From: Akkermansia sp.
GTDB lineage: Bacteria; Verrucomicrobiota; Verrucomicrobiia; Verrucomicrobiales; Akkermansiaceae
Reading direction: 5' to 3'
Length of the DNA stretch: 64,000 nucleotides
NCBI GenBank assembly: GCA_017521405.1
Contig: JAFXCP010000027.1
Coordinates: 1-64,000, forward strand
In this document: positions 33,005-43,200 of the stretch, one piece after another
Numbering within the stretch: the first letter of the stretch is position 1
Layout: each line of letters begins with the position of its first letter
Made by a program: the position numbers and the translations under genes
Notes under the pieces: generated by a model
The model's input: only the letters and a program-made list of their open reading frames with translations
Databases searched by the model: none
Told to the model about the DNA's origin: nothing

Positions 33005-34258
33005 TTAGTCCACGTAGCGCTTGACGATGAGGGAAGCGTTGTGACCACCGAAACCGAAGGAGTTGCTCAGTGCCACATCCACTTTCATGGCGCGTCCCAC
33101 ATTCGGGCATACGTCCAAATCGCATTCGGGGTCCTGGTTAAACACGTTGATGGTGGGCGGTACGAAGTTATCCTGAATCGCCTTCACGCAGGCCAGCAGC
33201 TCAATAGCACCGGCGGCGCCGAGTAAGTGCCCCGTCATGGACTTGGTGGAGCTTACCACCAGACCATTCTTGGCGTATTCGCCAAAGCTCTTCTTAATGG
33301 CTTTTGTTTCGCAGATATCGCCCAAGGGGGTGGAGGTGCCGTGGGTGTTGATGTACTGCACGTCCGTGGGCTTGAGTCCGGCGTGAGCCAGGGCCATATC
33401 CATACAGCGGCTGGCACCTTCGCCATCCGGCATGGGGGAGGTGAGGTGGTAGGCATCGGCGCTCAGCCCATAGCCCACCAGCTCTGCCAGAATGTTGGCA
33501 CCACGGGCCTTAGCATGCTCCAGTTCCTCCAGAATGATGATGCCGGCACCTTCTGCCATCACGAAACCATCGCGGTCCACATCGTAGGGGCGGGAAGCGG
33601 TGGCGGGGTCATCATTGCGGGTGGAGAGAGCCTTCATGTTAGCAAAGCCGGCAATGCCCACGGGCAGAATGGCAGCCTCTGCACCGCCGCAAATCATCAC
33701 ATCCGCATCGCCGAACTTCATGATGCGCCATGCCTCGCCAATGCAGTGGTTTGCTGTGGCGCAGGCGGTGGAAATGCTCATGTTCGGGCCTCCGAAGCCG
33801 TGTTCGATGCTCACCATGCCGGAGGCCATGTTCGTAATCATGTAGGGGATGCAGAAGGGGCTCACACGGCGGGGACCGGACTGCAGCAGGGCGGCACAGC
33901 CATCGCCGTGAATTCCCAAACCGCCGATGCCGGAGCCAATCATTACGCCCACGCGGGTCTTATCCACCTTCTCCAAATCCAGACCGGAGTTTTCCAGAGC
34001 CTCATCCACGGCTCCCATGGTAAGCTGTTCGAAGCGGTCGCATCGGCGTACGGACTTGGGGTCTTTCTTAAAGTGAGGTGCCGGGTCGTAACCGCGCACC
34101 TCGCCGGCAATGTGGATGCTCAGCGCGCTGGAATCGATATTCCGAATTTCGGCGATACCGGAGCGCCCGTTCTTCATGCCCTCCCAAGTCTCCTCCACAC
34201 TGTTGCCAAGAGGAGAGAGGGCACCCATACCGGTAATGACAATGCGACGTTCTTTCAT
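33005..34258 (-). CDS. fabF: Beta-ketoacyl-ACP synthase II FabF
   Basis: FabF condenses malonyl-ACP with acyl-ACP in fatty acid elongation. The 417-residue thiolase-fold enzyme has the nucleophile Cys166 (ISTACATANH), and the two active-site histidines in NTHGTSTPLGD and KSMTGHLLGAAG, followed by NSFGFGGHN. No acpP gene is adjacent. It has its own near-leaderless promoter and may be co-transcribed with the membrane protein gene and recR downstream. Confidence 0.97.
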   Translation of the reverse strand: MKERRIVITGMGALSPLGNSVEETWEGMKNGRSGIAEIRNIDSSALSIHIAGEVRGYDPAPHFKKDPKSVRRCDRFEQLTMGAVDEALENSGLDLEKVDKTRVGVMIGSGIGGLGIHGDGCAALLQSGPRRVSPFCIPYMITNMASGMVSIEHGFGGPNMSISTACATANHCIGEAWRIMKFGDADVMICGGAEAAILPVGIAGFANMKALSTRNDDPATASRPYDVDRDGFVMAEGAGIIILEELEHAKARGANILAELVGYGLSADAYHLTSPMPDGEGASRCMDMALAHAGLKPTDVQYINTHGTSTPLGDICETKAIKKSFGEYAKNGLVVSSTKSMTGHLLGAAGAIELLACVKAIQDNFVPPTINVFNQDPECDLDVCPNVGRAMKVDVALSNSFGFGGHNASLIVKRYVD

Positions 34259-34271
34259 AACTTACGCCTAT

Positions 34272-34300
34272 ACACTAGCGGAGAGGTGGAGTTAAGTCAA
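34272..34300 (-). promoter_or_regulatory. fabF promoter, short leader
   Basis: TTGACT (34300-34295) and TAGTGT (34277-34272) are 17 bp apart. The -10 box ends 13 nt before the fabF ATG. The -35 context GCTTGACT is the same as in the invertible segment near 300. Confidence 0.5.
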
Positions 34301-34353
34301 GCATAAAATGGAATGTCTTGGGTATGGAAGTCTCCTTTTCGTCGGCATGGAGA

Positions 34354-34404
34354 GCAAAAAAGGGCAAAAAAGCGGAGCCGCCCGGTGGTGAAACCGGGCG
34401 GCTC
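34354..34404 (-). terminator. Intrinsic terminator of the prc gene
   Basis: Arms 34375-34386 and 34393-34404 pair perfectly over 12 GC-rich bp around a 6-nt loop. On the minus strand the stem is followed by two runs of six T (34374-34354), which is the classic layout for transcription ending after the S41 protease gene. Confidence 0.88.
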
Positions 34405-34436
34405 CTCGTTTGCATTCACTAACTAACAGGAAAAAC

Positions 34437-36665
34437 TTAGGGAATATCAATCATATCGCGCACGATGAAGAGGCTTTCGCGCAGCACCGGGTCCAGGTTG
34501 GAGGGGTACTCGGGAGTTTCTGCCAGTTCATCTTCCGGGTCCTTGGCTTCGTCCATAAACTCGGATTTATCCTCCTTGGAGGCAAGGGGCAGGGTATCGG
34601 CCTTCACATCGCTCAGATTCAGGCGGTAGATGGTGAGGTTTTTTTCATCCTGCCGTGCCATTTGTTCGTAGCGCACTTTGCGTTCGGCATCAATGGCTTT
34701 CTTGCGTGCGAGCAGGGTGGCACTTTCCTCCTGGCGGGTTTCTTTGTTGAGGGATACGCTGTTTTTCTCCTGGCGTTCGTTGGAGCGTGCAATATCCTCC
34801 CGCATATACTTCATGTCCATATCAGCATCGGTGCGGGCCTTGCTGAGAGCCATGAGTTTCGGCAGGATGGTGGAGATGCGGTTACTCTTTACATAGCCGC
34901 CTGCGCGGGGAATCTCATCGTAAGGCATGGCATAATCATGCTCTCCCTCGCCAATGCGGAATCCGGCTGTGAGAGTGGGCAGTACAATATCGCTGCTTAC
35001 GCCGCGCAGCTGGGTGGAAGCCCCGCCTACGCGGTAGAATTTCTGCGTGGTCACCTTAATCATTCCGCATCCCTCGCGGGCGTAAAAGTAGGGCATGTAA
35101 TCCGCCAAGCTGCGGGGCACTTGTACTGTGCCTTTGCCGAAGCTGGATTCATCTCCCACGATGACGGCGCGGCCGTAATCGGCCATGGCTCCGGCAAAAA
35201 TCTCGGAGGCGGAAGCACTCAGTTTGTTGATGAGTACCACCAGCTGACCGTCAAAAATCGGGCGTCCGCTTACGGTAAGGCGTTCCACGTGGCCGCGGGA
35301 ATCCTTCACTTGCACCACGGGGCCGGCTCCGGTAAAGAAGCCCACCATTTTCCGAACTTCGTCCAGAGAGCCGCCGCCATTGAAGCGGAGGTCCAGTACG
35401 ATGCCCTGCACGTCCTCCTGTTTCATGCGGCGCAGGATTTTTTTCACATCGGCGGCGCAGTGTACCTCTCCGGCATCCAAATCGATGTAGAACGAGGGCA
35501 GGGTAAGAATGCCCAAGCGGTAAGTGCGGGCGGGTTGCTTATTCGTGGCGGGCTGGCGCATTTCTACGATACGACCGCTGGCCAGTTCTTCGGACATGGG
35601 GATTTCATCGCGCACAATGGTGATGATGCGCTCCTCCCCGCCATCAGCATCGTGTACGCGGAGCTGCACGGGCTTGCCCTTTTGGCCGCGGATGAGGTCA
35701 ATCACCTTGTCGATGGAAAGGAACATAATATCGGTCCACTGGTCATTCCCATGCTGGGAAACGGCTACAATGTGATCCCCGAGTTTGAGCTGGCCGTTTT
35801 TAGCAGCGGGACCGCCCTTCACGATACCCTCCACCGTGGTGGAACCATCGTCCGAAGCCTGAAGACGCGCACCGATGCCCACAATGGAAGCCTTAATCAT
35901 GTCCTTAAAGCGCTGTTCCTCCCGGGCACCCATGTAATCGCTGTGCGGGTCGTACACATGTGCCACGGCATTGAGTAAGTGGGAAACCATATCCTCGCGG
36001 TCAGCTTCCTGAATATCGTTGCGCATGCGCTTGAGGCGTGCCAGCATCTTATCCGTCACGCTCATTTCCTTGGCATTGGGGTCCGGTTTTCCTTTGGCAG
36101 CTGCCAGCTTGGCCACATTCTCGCGACGGATAATTTCGGTCAGGAGCATATCCTCCACTTGGTCTTTCCACACTTGGTCCAGCTCTGCGGCATTGGCTGC
36201 GCGGGGCGTCTTGCGGCGGGAACGCGGAACCGTGCGCTCCGAATCAAAGGCGGGCATGGCCTTAGCATGCCGGCGCAGCAGCCCCTCCGCCTGGGTAATG
36301 CGTGGCAGGGCACGCTCGGAATAGAAGGCATACAGCTCCTCCGCCAAGCGGGTGGTTTGGTTTGCCAGCAGGTAATCTCCGAAGCTGGAGGCATACTTGG
36401 CACGCAGTTGAGCCACGTCCTCCTGCGTCAGGAAGAGGTGTTGGGCATCCAAGCTCTGCACATAGTTCTCCAGAAAGCGCTCGTACATCTCCGGGGAGAA
36501 GCGCTCGCGCGAAAAATGGGCATTTTGCAATACCAGAGAGAATTGCTTGCCGATAATATCATAATCCGGTACGGCCTGACTTACGGATGTGCAGGAGACG
36601 AGAGCTGTGAGAGCTACCATTCCTGCGGCGCGCAGGCGAGTGGGCCATGTGTGGAAAATATTCAT
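34437..36665 (-). CDS. prc: Tail-specific protease Prc/Tsp (S41 family), lipoprotein
   Basis: This 742-residue carboxyl-terminal processing protease should act in the periplasm on envelope proteins and cell wall hydrolases. It has a lipobox (LVSC, Cys25), an N-terminal helical domain, a PDZ domain (IVGIGARLQASDDGSTTVEG), the S41 core with the catalytic Ser motif NKLSASASEIFAG and Lys motif SSFGKGTVQ, and a C-terminal domain like that of the long Prc subgroup. It is slightly longer than Escherichia coli Prc (682). It is monocistronic, with a terminator at 34354-34404. Lipid anchoring is a variant from the soluble E. coli enzyme. Confidence 0.93.
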   Translation of the reverse strand: MNIFHTWPTRLRAAGMVALTALVSCTSVSQAVPDYDIIGKQFSLVLQNAHFSRERFSPEMYERFLENYVQSLDAQHLFLTQEDVAQLRAKYASSFGDYLLANQTTRLAEELYAFYSERALPRITQAEGLLRRHAKAMPAFDSERTVPRSRRKTPRAANAAELDQVWKDQVEDMLLTEIIRRENVAKLAAAKGKPDPNAKEMSVTDKMLARLKRMRNDIQEADREDMVSHLLNAVAHVYDPHSDYMGAREEQRFKDMIKASIVGIGARLQASDDGSTTVEGIVKGGPAAKNGQLKLGDHIVAVSQHGNDQWTDIMFLSIDKVIDLIRGQKGKPVQLRVHDADGGEERIITIVRDEIPMSEELASGRIVEMRQPATNKQPARTYRLGILTLPSFYIDLDAGEVHCAADVKKILRRMKQEDVQGIVLDLRFNGGGSLDEVRKMVGFFTGAGPVVQVKDSRGHVERLTVSGRPIFDGQLVVLINKLSASASEIFAGAMADYGRAVIVGDESSFGKGTVQVPRSLADYMPYFYAREGCGMIKVTTQKFYRVGGASTQLRGVSSDIVLPTLTAGFRIGEGEHDYAMPYDEIPRAGGYVKSNRISTILPKLMALSKARTDADMDMKYMREDIARSNERQEKNSVSLNKETRQEESATLLARKKAIDAERKVRYEQMARQDEKNLTIYRLNLSDVKADTLPLASKEDKSEFMDEAKDPEDELAETPEYPSNLDPVLRESLFIVRDMIDIP

Positions 36666-36758
36666 GTTGTTCTATTGGGGGAGGGCATACATTCCCCATG
36701 CTCCCTTATATACGATTGAAGGCGGGGGGTGCCTTTCAATTTTTCTGAAGATACTGAC

Positions 36759-36783
36759 ACAAGCTGCCGACATGGCAGCTTGT
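36759..36783. terminator. Perfect 10-bp hairpin between prc and the HTH gene
   Basis: Arms 36759-36768 and 36774-36783 pair perfectly around a 5-nt loop. No immediate T-run follows on either strand, so termination of the minus-strand HTH gene (ending at 36822) is plausible but not certain. Confidence 0.45.
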
Positions 36784-36821
36784 GCGGGGTATCTATCTTG
36801 TTGGGTAATAGTATCGGGGCA

Positions 36822-37226
36822 TTAAGCCTTTTTGCTGCGCGGGGTGCGGTTCTTCACCACCTTGCAATCGAGGCTGGCAGCAAGTTGCTGGATAGCTGCT
36901 TCCAGCGTGGCTACACGCTCTTTAGCAAGCTTGAGGGAAGCCTCCAAGCGGGAAGCGCGGGTTTTGGCGATGCGTGCCTCCTTGCGTGCAATGCGGAGGG
37001 CGGAGGGGGATTCGTTCTCAACGGGTTCTGCCTTGCGGCGGTTATGGCGGCGGTTGCTGTAGCGCTCCAAAATGGCATCCTCTGCCTGCTTCTTCCAGAG
37101 GGAGATGAGCGTGGCGGCAATGTTGTTTTCCCGAGCCACTTTCTGGATGGTTGTCTTGCGCTTCATGATGTTCAGAACCATCTCCAGCTTAGCTTCCGGC
37201 GAATAAGTAGTATGTGCTTTTTTCAT
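36822..37226 (-). CDS. Transposase-like HTH protein (IS3 OrfA-like), no partner
   Basis: The 134-residue protein begins with a helix-turn-helix segment like that of IS3-family OrfA (YSPEAKLEMVLNIMKRKTTI followed by QKVARENNIAATLISLWKKQ), then a basic stretch, a predicted coiled coil (about residues 78-118), and a basic tail. In IS3 elements OrfA pairs with an overlapping OrfB carrying the DDE domain; no OrfB or terminal inverted repeats are visible here. It is probably a domesticated or relic transposase DNA-binding protein acting as a regulator. The upstream 220 bp (37227-37446) are AT-rich and hold no gene I can identify. Confidence 0.7.
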   Translation of the reverse strand: MKKAHTTYSPEAKLEMVLNIMKRKTTIQKVARENNIAATLISLWKKQAEDAILERYSNRRHNRRKAEPVENESPSALRIARKEARIAKTRASRLEASLKLAKERVATLEAAIQQLAASLDCKVVKNRTPRSKKA

Positions 37227-37446
37227 AAAAATATCTCGAACGGCATTACATATACCTCATTTCGGAGCACAATGCAAGAAAAGAAAATACATAATGTCAA
37301 AAACTTTTTCTTTCTTAGTGAGTGGATTAGGGAGAAAGATGTACTCTTTCCCGCGCCTGATGAGCATTCTGTAAGGGTTTTTGCTCTGTTAATATGTTTT
37401 ACAATGCACTAACGACGAATAATATATGTGTTATGTAGAGTTTGCT

Positions 37447-38415
37447 CTACTTTGGAGAATCCTTCGCTTTCTGCTCCAGAGAAGGCAGGAGCTGCTTTTC
37501 GTAGTATTGAAGCGCATTGAGCAAGCGAGGAGCCAAACGAGAATGCGGCGCTGCCTCATAGGCCGCGCGGGTGTATTCGTACATGTCCTTATAACGGCGC
37601 AAAAGGGCGTAGGAATCCGCCATGGTGCGGAGGCATTCCTGCTGTAGCTCCGGGTGCAAGTGTGGCGTTTGCAGGAAATCCCGGAGGGTAAGGAGCTGTG
37701 CCTCCAGCTGCGGGCGGGAGAGCTGCCCACGCATACCTGCCAGTAATTCGCGCAGGCGCGCGCGATGCTCCGTGTATTCCCGGTGTGCTGTTAGCGTGCG
37801 AGCGTATCCCAGTGCATTTTGAGAATCCGCTTGGTTAATCTCGTTCACAATATCGGGGTATTTATCCCGGAAATGGGGAGGCAGCAGCTCCAGTGCCGCC
37901 GCCAGCGCACGTGCTCGTTCCATTCCGGGCGTTTCGGGGGCTGCGGCCAAAGCCGCTTCCAGCTTGCGGCGCAGCTTATGCCCCTTTTCCAGCTCTGCCA
38001 AATACTCCGGCACGCTGCGGCGCGTGCCCACAATTTGGTGAAACGGGCGGCCTGCGGCATCCAGCATCAGCATGGTGGGCAGACCGGTGCTGATGCGGTA
38101 GTGCTCCAACAGGTGTTCGTTTTGCTCCCTCTGTTCCGGGGGGAGGGCGGCCACAGCCTCCGGCAAACGGGGGAATACGATTTCCACCAGCAGGTAATCC
38201 TTACCGGCTTTCTGTTCCATCTCCGGTGTTTCCAGAATATGTGTACGCAGGTGAATGCAGGGCGGGCACCATTCCTTCCCCGTGAATTCCAGCAGCACCG
38301 TGCGCTCCCCGGCGCGGGCAAGTGCCTCCTCCACACTCGGAGCCTTCGGCAGACCGGTAGAAAAAACCTGCTCTGCGGCAAACAGGCAGCAGAGCAGGTG
38401 AATAAGGGTTTTCAT
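37447..38415 (-). CDS. Exported thioredoxin-like protein
   Basis: The 322-residue protein has a signal peptide (MKTLIHLLCCLFAAEQVFS) and a thioredoxin-like domain with the redox motif Cys50-Pro-Pro-Cys53 (GKEWCPPCI) and the cis-proline loop TGLPTMLMLDAAGRP. The C-terminal half (about 150-322) is helical and unassigned, possibly TPR-like. It probably works as a periplasmic thiol oxidoreductase; the substrate is unknown. It lies 16 bp downstream of fhs on the same strand. Confidence 0.82.
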   Translation of the reverse strand: MKTLIHLLCCLFAAEQVFSTGLPKAPSVEEALARAGERTVLLEFTGKEWCPPCIHLRTHILETPEMEQKAGKDYLLVEIVFPRLPEAVAALPPEQREQNEHLLEHYRISTGLPTMLMLDAAGRPFHQIVGTRRSVPEYLAELEKGHKLRRKLEAALAAAPETPGMERARALAAALELLPPHFRDKYPDIVNEINQADSQNALGYARTLTAHREYTEHRARLRELLAGMRGQLSRPQLEAQLLTLRDFLQTPHLHPELQQECLRTMADSYALLRRYKDMYEYTRAAYEAAPHSRLAPRLLNALQYYEKQLLPSLEQKAKDSPK

Positions 38416-38431
38416 AAACCACAGGGCGGAG

Positions 38432-40072
38432 TTAGCCTTTCATGCCGCTGATGGTGCCATCTGCTGCCACGCGGAAATCGCAGGCGGAGGGAACCTTCGG
38501 CAATGCCGGCATGCGCAGAATATCCCCGCACAGTGCCACGAGGAAGCCGGCTCCATTCGCAATCTCGAAATCGCGCACCGTAACGGTGAAGCCTGTGGGG
38601 CGTCCGCGCAGGGCTCCGTTGTCGGAAAGGGAGTTCTGTGTTTTAGCCATACAGATGGGTAAATTCGTAAGCCCATTCTTCTGCATCAGCTCCAGTTTTT
38701 TCTGGGCGGGGCGAGTAAGTACCACGCCATCGGCTCCGTAAATGCTGCGAGCAATCGTATTCATGCGCTCCTGCACGCTTTGCTCCAAGCTATACAGGCA
38801 TTGGAAGGGGGGCAGGGGCAGAGCAGCCTCAATGCTTTCCACCACGGTGCGAGCCAACTCTTTGGCGCCCTCTCCGCCTTGGCCGAACACGTTGGCCACG
38901 GCGCAGCCCACGCCTTGAGCTCGGCAGAACTCCTGCACCTCGGCAATTTCCTCCTCCGTATCCGTGGCGGCAAAGAGGTTAATGGCCACTGTAACGGGGC
39001 GCTTATACAGGCGGGCACTCTCAATATGGGCCGCCAGATTAGCCAGCCCGCGTTTTACCGCAGAGGCATCCGGGGTTTCCAAGGCAGTCTTATCCACGCC
39101 GCCGTGCATCTTGAGCGCGCGGATGGTGGCCACAATCACAATCGCATCCGGGGAAAGTCCGCTTTGGCGGCACTTGATGTCCAAGAATTTCTCCGCACCG
39201 AGATCGAAGGCAAATCCGGCTTCTGTCACGGCGTATTCACCGCAGGCCAGAGCCATGCGCGTAGCAATCACGGAGTTGCAGCCGTGGGCAATGTTGGCAA
39301 AGGGACCGCCATGCACAAAAGCGGGTACTCCTTCCAAACTCTGCACCAGATTCGGCTGGATGGCATCCCGCAGGATGGCCAGCAGGGCATCCGTCACCCC
39401 CAGTTCACTGGCATACACTGCCTCATCCTCCGCCGTGAAACCGATAACAATGTTATCAATGCGGCGGCGCAGGTCGTCCAAATCCTCCGCCAGGCAAAGG
39501 CAGGCCATAATCTCGGAAGCCGGGGTGATGTTGAATCCGTCCTCGCGTGCCACCCCATTGCGATTCAGACCCACCACTATGCTGCGCAGGGAGCGGTCGT
39601 TCATATCCATCACACGCTTCCAAGTTACCTTGGTGGCATCCAGGCGGGTGGTTTTGTAAAAAAGAGCGTTATCCAGCACGGCAGCAAGCAGGTTGTTCGC
39701 CGCAGTAATGGCCGGGAAGTCCCCATTGAAACTCAGGTTAATGCTATCCCCCGGCACAATGCTGGAGGCACCGCCGCCTGTGGCTCCGCCCTTGCGCCCG
39801 AATACCGGGCCCATGGAAGGCTCCCGAAGAGCCAAACAAGCACGTTTGCCAATGGCTTGCAAGCCTTGTGCCAAACCAATGGAAACCGTGGTCTTGCCTT
39901 CGCCGGCGGGGGTGGGAGTCAGCGCGCTCACCAAAATAAGCCGTCCGGGTTGCCGCCCGGATTTCAGGGCATCAAGGCTTACCTTGGCTTTATTTCTGCC
40001 GTAGGGAATCACCCATTCTTCATCCAGCCCCAGTTTGGCTGCCATATCTTCCGTAAAGCTTACTCGTGCCAT
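38432..40072 (-). CDS. fhs: Formate--tetrahydrofolate ligase
   Basis: The enzyme makes 10-formyl-THF from formate, THF and ATP, feeding one-carbon units into purine synthesis. The translation shows the phosphate loop PTPAGEGKTT, EPSMGPVFGRKGGATGGG, and the later HGGPFANIAHGCNS and NLFAATDTEEEI. I chose ATG 40072 (MARVSFTEDMA, 546 residues), which lies 8 nt after a -10 box; Met at 40090 would precede the predicted transcription start. Neither FolD nor other Wood-Ljungdahl genes are adjacent. Confidence 0.96.
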   Translation of the reverse strand: MARVSFTEDMAAKLGLDEEWVIPYGRNKAKVSLDALKSGRQPGRLILVSALTPTPAGEGKTTVSIGLAQGLQAIGKRACLALREPSMGPVFGRKGGATGGGASSIVPGDSINLSFNGDFPAITAANNLLAAVLDNALFYKTTRLDATKVTWKRVMDMNDRSLRSIVVGLNRNGVAREDGFNITPASEIMACLCLAEDLDDLRRRIDNIVIGFTAEDEAVYASELGVTDALLAILRDAIQPNLVQSLEGVPAFVHGGPFANIAHGCNSVIATRMALACGEYAVTEAGFAFDLGAEKFLDIKCRQSGLSPDAIVIVATIRALKMHGGVDKTALETPDASAVKRGLANLAAHIESARLYKRPVTVAINLFAATDTEEEIAEVQEFCRAQGVGCAVANVFGQGGEGAKELARTVVESIEAALPLPPFQCLYSLEQSVQERMNTIARSIYGADGVVLTRPAQKKLELMQKNGLTNLPICMAKTQNSLSDNGALRGRPTGFTVTVRDFEIANGAGFLVALCGDILRMPALPKVPSACDFRVAADGTISGMKG

Positions 40073-40080
40073 ACGCGCGT

Positions 40081-40110
40081 ATACTATCATGTCAAATCTG
40101 ATTTGTCCAA
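40081..40110 (-). promoter_or_regulatory. fhs promoter, leaderless geometry
   Basis: TTGGAC (40110-40105) and TAGTAT (40086-40081) are 18 bp apart on the minus strand. The -10 box ends 8 nt before the fhs ATG at 40072. Confidence 0.5.
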
Positions 40111-40173
40111 CAAATTCCGTTTTTCCTTCGGAATGGTGAATGCAAAAAAAACATACAGAACGGAAAATTTTGC

Positions 40174-40201
40174 TTGCCATCGGGGAGGACGGGGGTATAC
40201 T
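40174..40201 (+). promoter_or_regulatory. Autotransporter promoter
   Basis: TTGCCA (40174-40179) and TATACT (40196-40201) are 16 bp apart. The leader to the ATG at 40263 would be about 55 nt, longer than most in this window. Confidence 0.5.
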
Positions 40202-40262
40202 GGCATGGTATAGCTAGGGGTGCCATGTACCCTTGAATCACTTTAAATTTACCTTCCACATT

Positions 40263-43200
40263 ATGAAATTACACCTCCCCAAGCGGCTTTTTGCTGCGCT
40301 TATGGCCACCTTTGCGGTGTGCTTCTCCACCACCATAGGTGCTGATATTATCAGCGTGAATTTCGGCACCTCTGATGAACCTATCGCTGCAGATGCCACA
40401 GAGCCTATTAATGGTTCCACCTCTGCCCGTTGGAACAACATTGTGGGTAATCAGACTGATGTGAACGGCACGCATATCCTTAAAAGTGAAAATGTTGATG
40501 CCGTCGGAACTCTGACATTGAATACACCTCAGAATACATGGGGCTCAAACAATGCCGTGCGTAACGAGACGCTTACTTCCCAGATGCAATCTTCCTATCT
40601 GGATTTAAGTTCCGGCAATAAGTGGCAGATTGATTTGAGTACCGATTTCATGCGTTCCAATGTGGTGCTGTACTTCTCCGGCGATGGCAACAAATACGCC
40701 CCCGTGCTGGTAAATGGTACAAGCTATGTGGGTGGTACGAATGTGAAAGGTAATTCCGAATGGGGGGACCGCTCCTTGGCAGCTTCCGCCACGATTTCCG
40801 ATAACAACCGCATCATCGTTACCGATGTACGCGGATTGATTCACATGGAGAACGTTCCTATGGGCGATTCCGGCAAGCGTGCTACTCTCTCCGGCTTGCA
40901 GGTGGTGGAGGCCGATACGTGGTCTGCCGCTCTCGCTGCGGGTAACAATACCTTCTCCGCCATTTCCTGGACGCTGGGTGAAACCACTTCCGCCGCAGAT
41001 GCTATCACCGAGGGCGACCGCTGGTTGAAAGCTGCGGCCGATGCTTCCGGTAGCACCATCGTCTTCAGCGAAGCTCCCGCTCTTCAGGGCTTGCAGGTAA
41101 GTTCCGGCACGCTCACGCTCAACAGTGCTTCCGGCGTGACGGTGACGCTACCCACCCTTTGGGTCAGTGCCGGAGCTACCATGGATGTGGCCTCCACGTT
41201 AGCTACCGGTTCAGATCTTAATTTGGGGGGCTCCGGCACCATTCGTTTCTCTGCCAATCAAGTGTTGGATGATTTGAACGTCGGCAGCAATATTGCACTT
41301 GCCGATGGCGTTGTTATTGAGGTAACAGGGGCATACACCCATCTGGGCGGTACGATTACCCAGGGGAATGGCTCAGGCATTTACACCAGTGTGGCGGCTA
41401 ATACGGAATACACAAGCGGCAATGTCACCATTCAAAGCACGCAGGACTTCAAGCGCAACTGTATCGACACGCAGAGCAAGAATGTGATGTTGGCGGAGAA
41501 TGCCGATGTGCGCGTCTCATTTGCCGGCTCGGACATCGTGAGCTTCAGCAAAAGTCCTTCGGCTGCGGGAAGTCTTAACGTGAACATGGTCGACCTCTCT
41601 CTGGCCGACAACAGCACGATGGAGCTTCGCGCCGGAGAAGGAGTCTCCGTGGTAGGTAACTATGCCGCCACCGATACCCCGAACCTTTACCTCAATAGCG
41701 GCAAAACCCTCGTTGTAGGGAATGGCGTTAGCCTCACCTATGCTTCCACTCTTACGCCGGAAGAAATCGGCGGCTCGGGAGCTCAATCAGATATCTCTCG
41801 CTTCGGCATTGGCATGAGCAATGCGGTACTTGTGGTGGATGGCGGTACCGTCACATCCGACAGCATCGGGGCAGGCAATGAAGGTTGGCCCAGTACGCTA
41901 GAGGTGAAAAACGGTGGTTTATTGAACATTACCGGCGAAGTGGATGCCGGCCACAAGAATGGTTCGGTTCGTTTGGCTCACTGGGGCGTTACCACTACCT
42001 TCAATATGGATCATGGTGGGGAGTTCCGAGTACTGAATGCCATTGCTAATATTGGCGATGATGGTCGAACCCATCTTACGGCAAATAATGCCTCCGTCAT
42101 TAACCTGAAGGGACTTCGGATGGCGAACGATTGCCGGGTAAACCTCAACTCCGGTTCCATGCTGAATTTGGGCGTGAGCGGGATTACCAATCCCACGAAC
42201 AACGCCAATACAGGCATTACGGTTACCGGCGGTGTACTGGGTGCTCTTTCCTCTGAAGGTTGGAGTGCTGCTCAGGATATCACCCTGAATACCGACTCCA
42301 CCATCCAGCTGGCTGTGTACGATGTGGATACCAAGACGTACTCCGGAGCGGCAAATATTACCCTTTCCGGAGTTTTGAAGGGAGACGGCGGCAGTCTCAC
42401 TCTGGCCGGAGATGGTGTTCTCACCGTTTCCTCCCCCCTCAAGAACGCCGTACATGTAGCGGAAGGAGCCTCTGCCTCCCTCGTTCTGGCAGAAAGTGTG
42501 GATCTGAATAACCTTTACGAGCTGGTCGGCTATGCGGGCTATGGCAGTAGCACCACAGATGGCTATGCCACCTCCGGCGGTTACCGTGTGGCCGGCATCG
42601 GCTCCACCATTTCTCAGGCAACGGTGGGCGGTGTTCTTCGCGATGTGGTGGATGGTGTAGTAGCCGGTGAAATCAGCGAGGCGGATAAAGCCATCTTCCG
42701 CGTGAATACCACCGTGAATCTGACTGATGACTACAAGGATATGGCGGGCGTGACGGCGCTTGTGGCACCGAATGCCACCCTGACACTCAGCGGTACGCAA
42801 GCACACACCTTGGGCACCATCGATGGCAACGGCAGCACCACAGTATCCGTGGATACCACGTTGGAACACCTCAAAACTGCAGCCGGAACTGCTCTGGTGG
42901 TGAATAATGGTGCAGAACTGACTGTGACGGAACGCGATAACTGCTCCATCAAGGGTAATGTTACCATCACCGGTGCCGGTAGTAAGCTCACCATTGCCAC
43001 CCAGGGGCAGAGTGATCACATCATATATGGCCATGATGCGAATAACGCACAAACCATTACCGTGAGCGATGGCGGTACGCTGGATATTGGGGCGAATCGT
43101 TGGACTGTCTCTGCTAACACGACCTTCACCCTGAACAATGGTACCATTACCGGTACCGGGCAGAATGCCACCAACCACCCCTGCGTATTGGATTACATCG

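Noticed and set aside
36759-37446. Complete insertion sequence around the HTH gene
   Set aside because: I see no OrfB, no DDE domain, no matching terminal inverted repeats and no target-site duplication.
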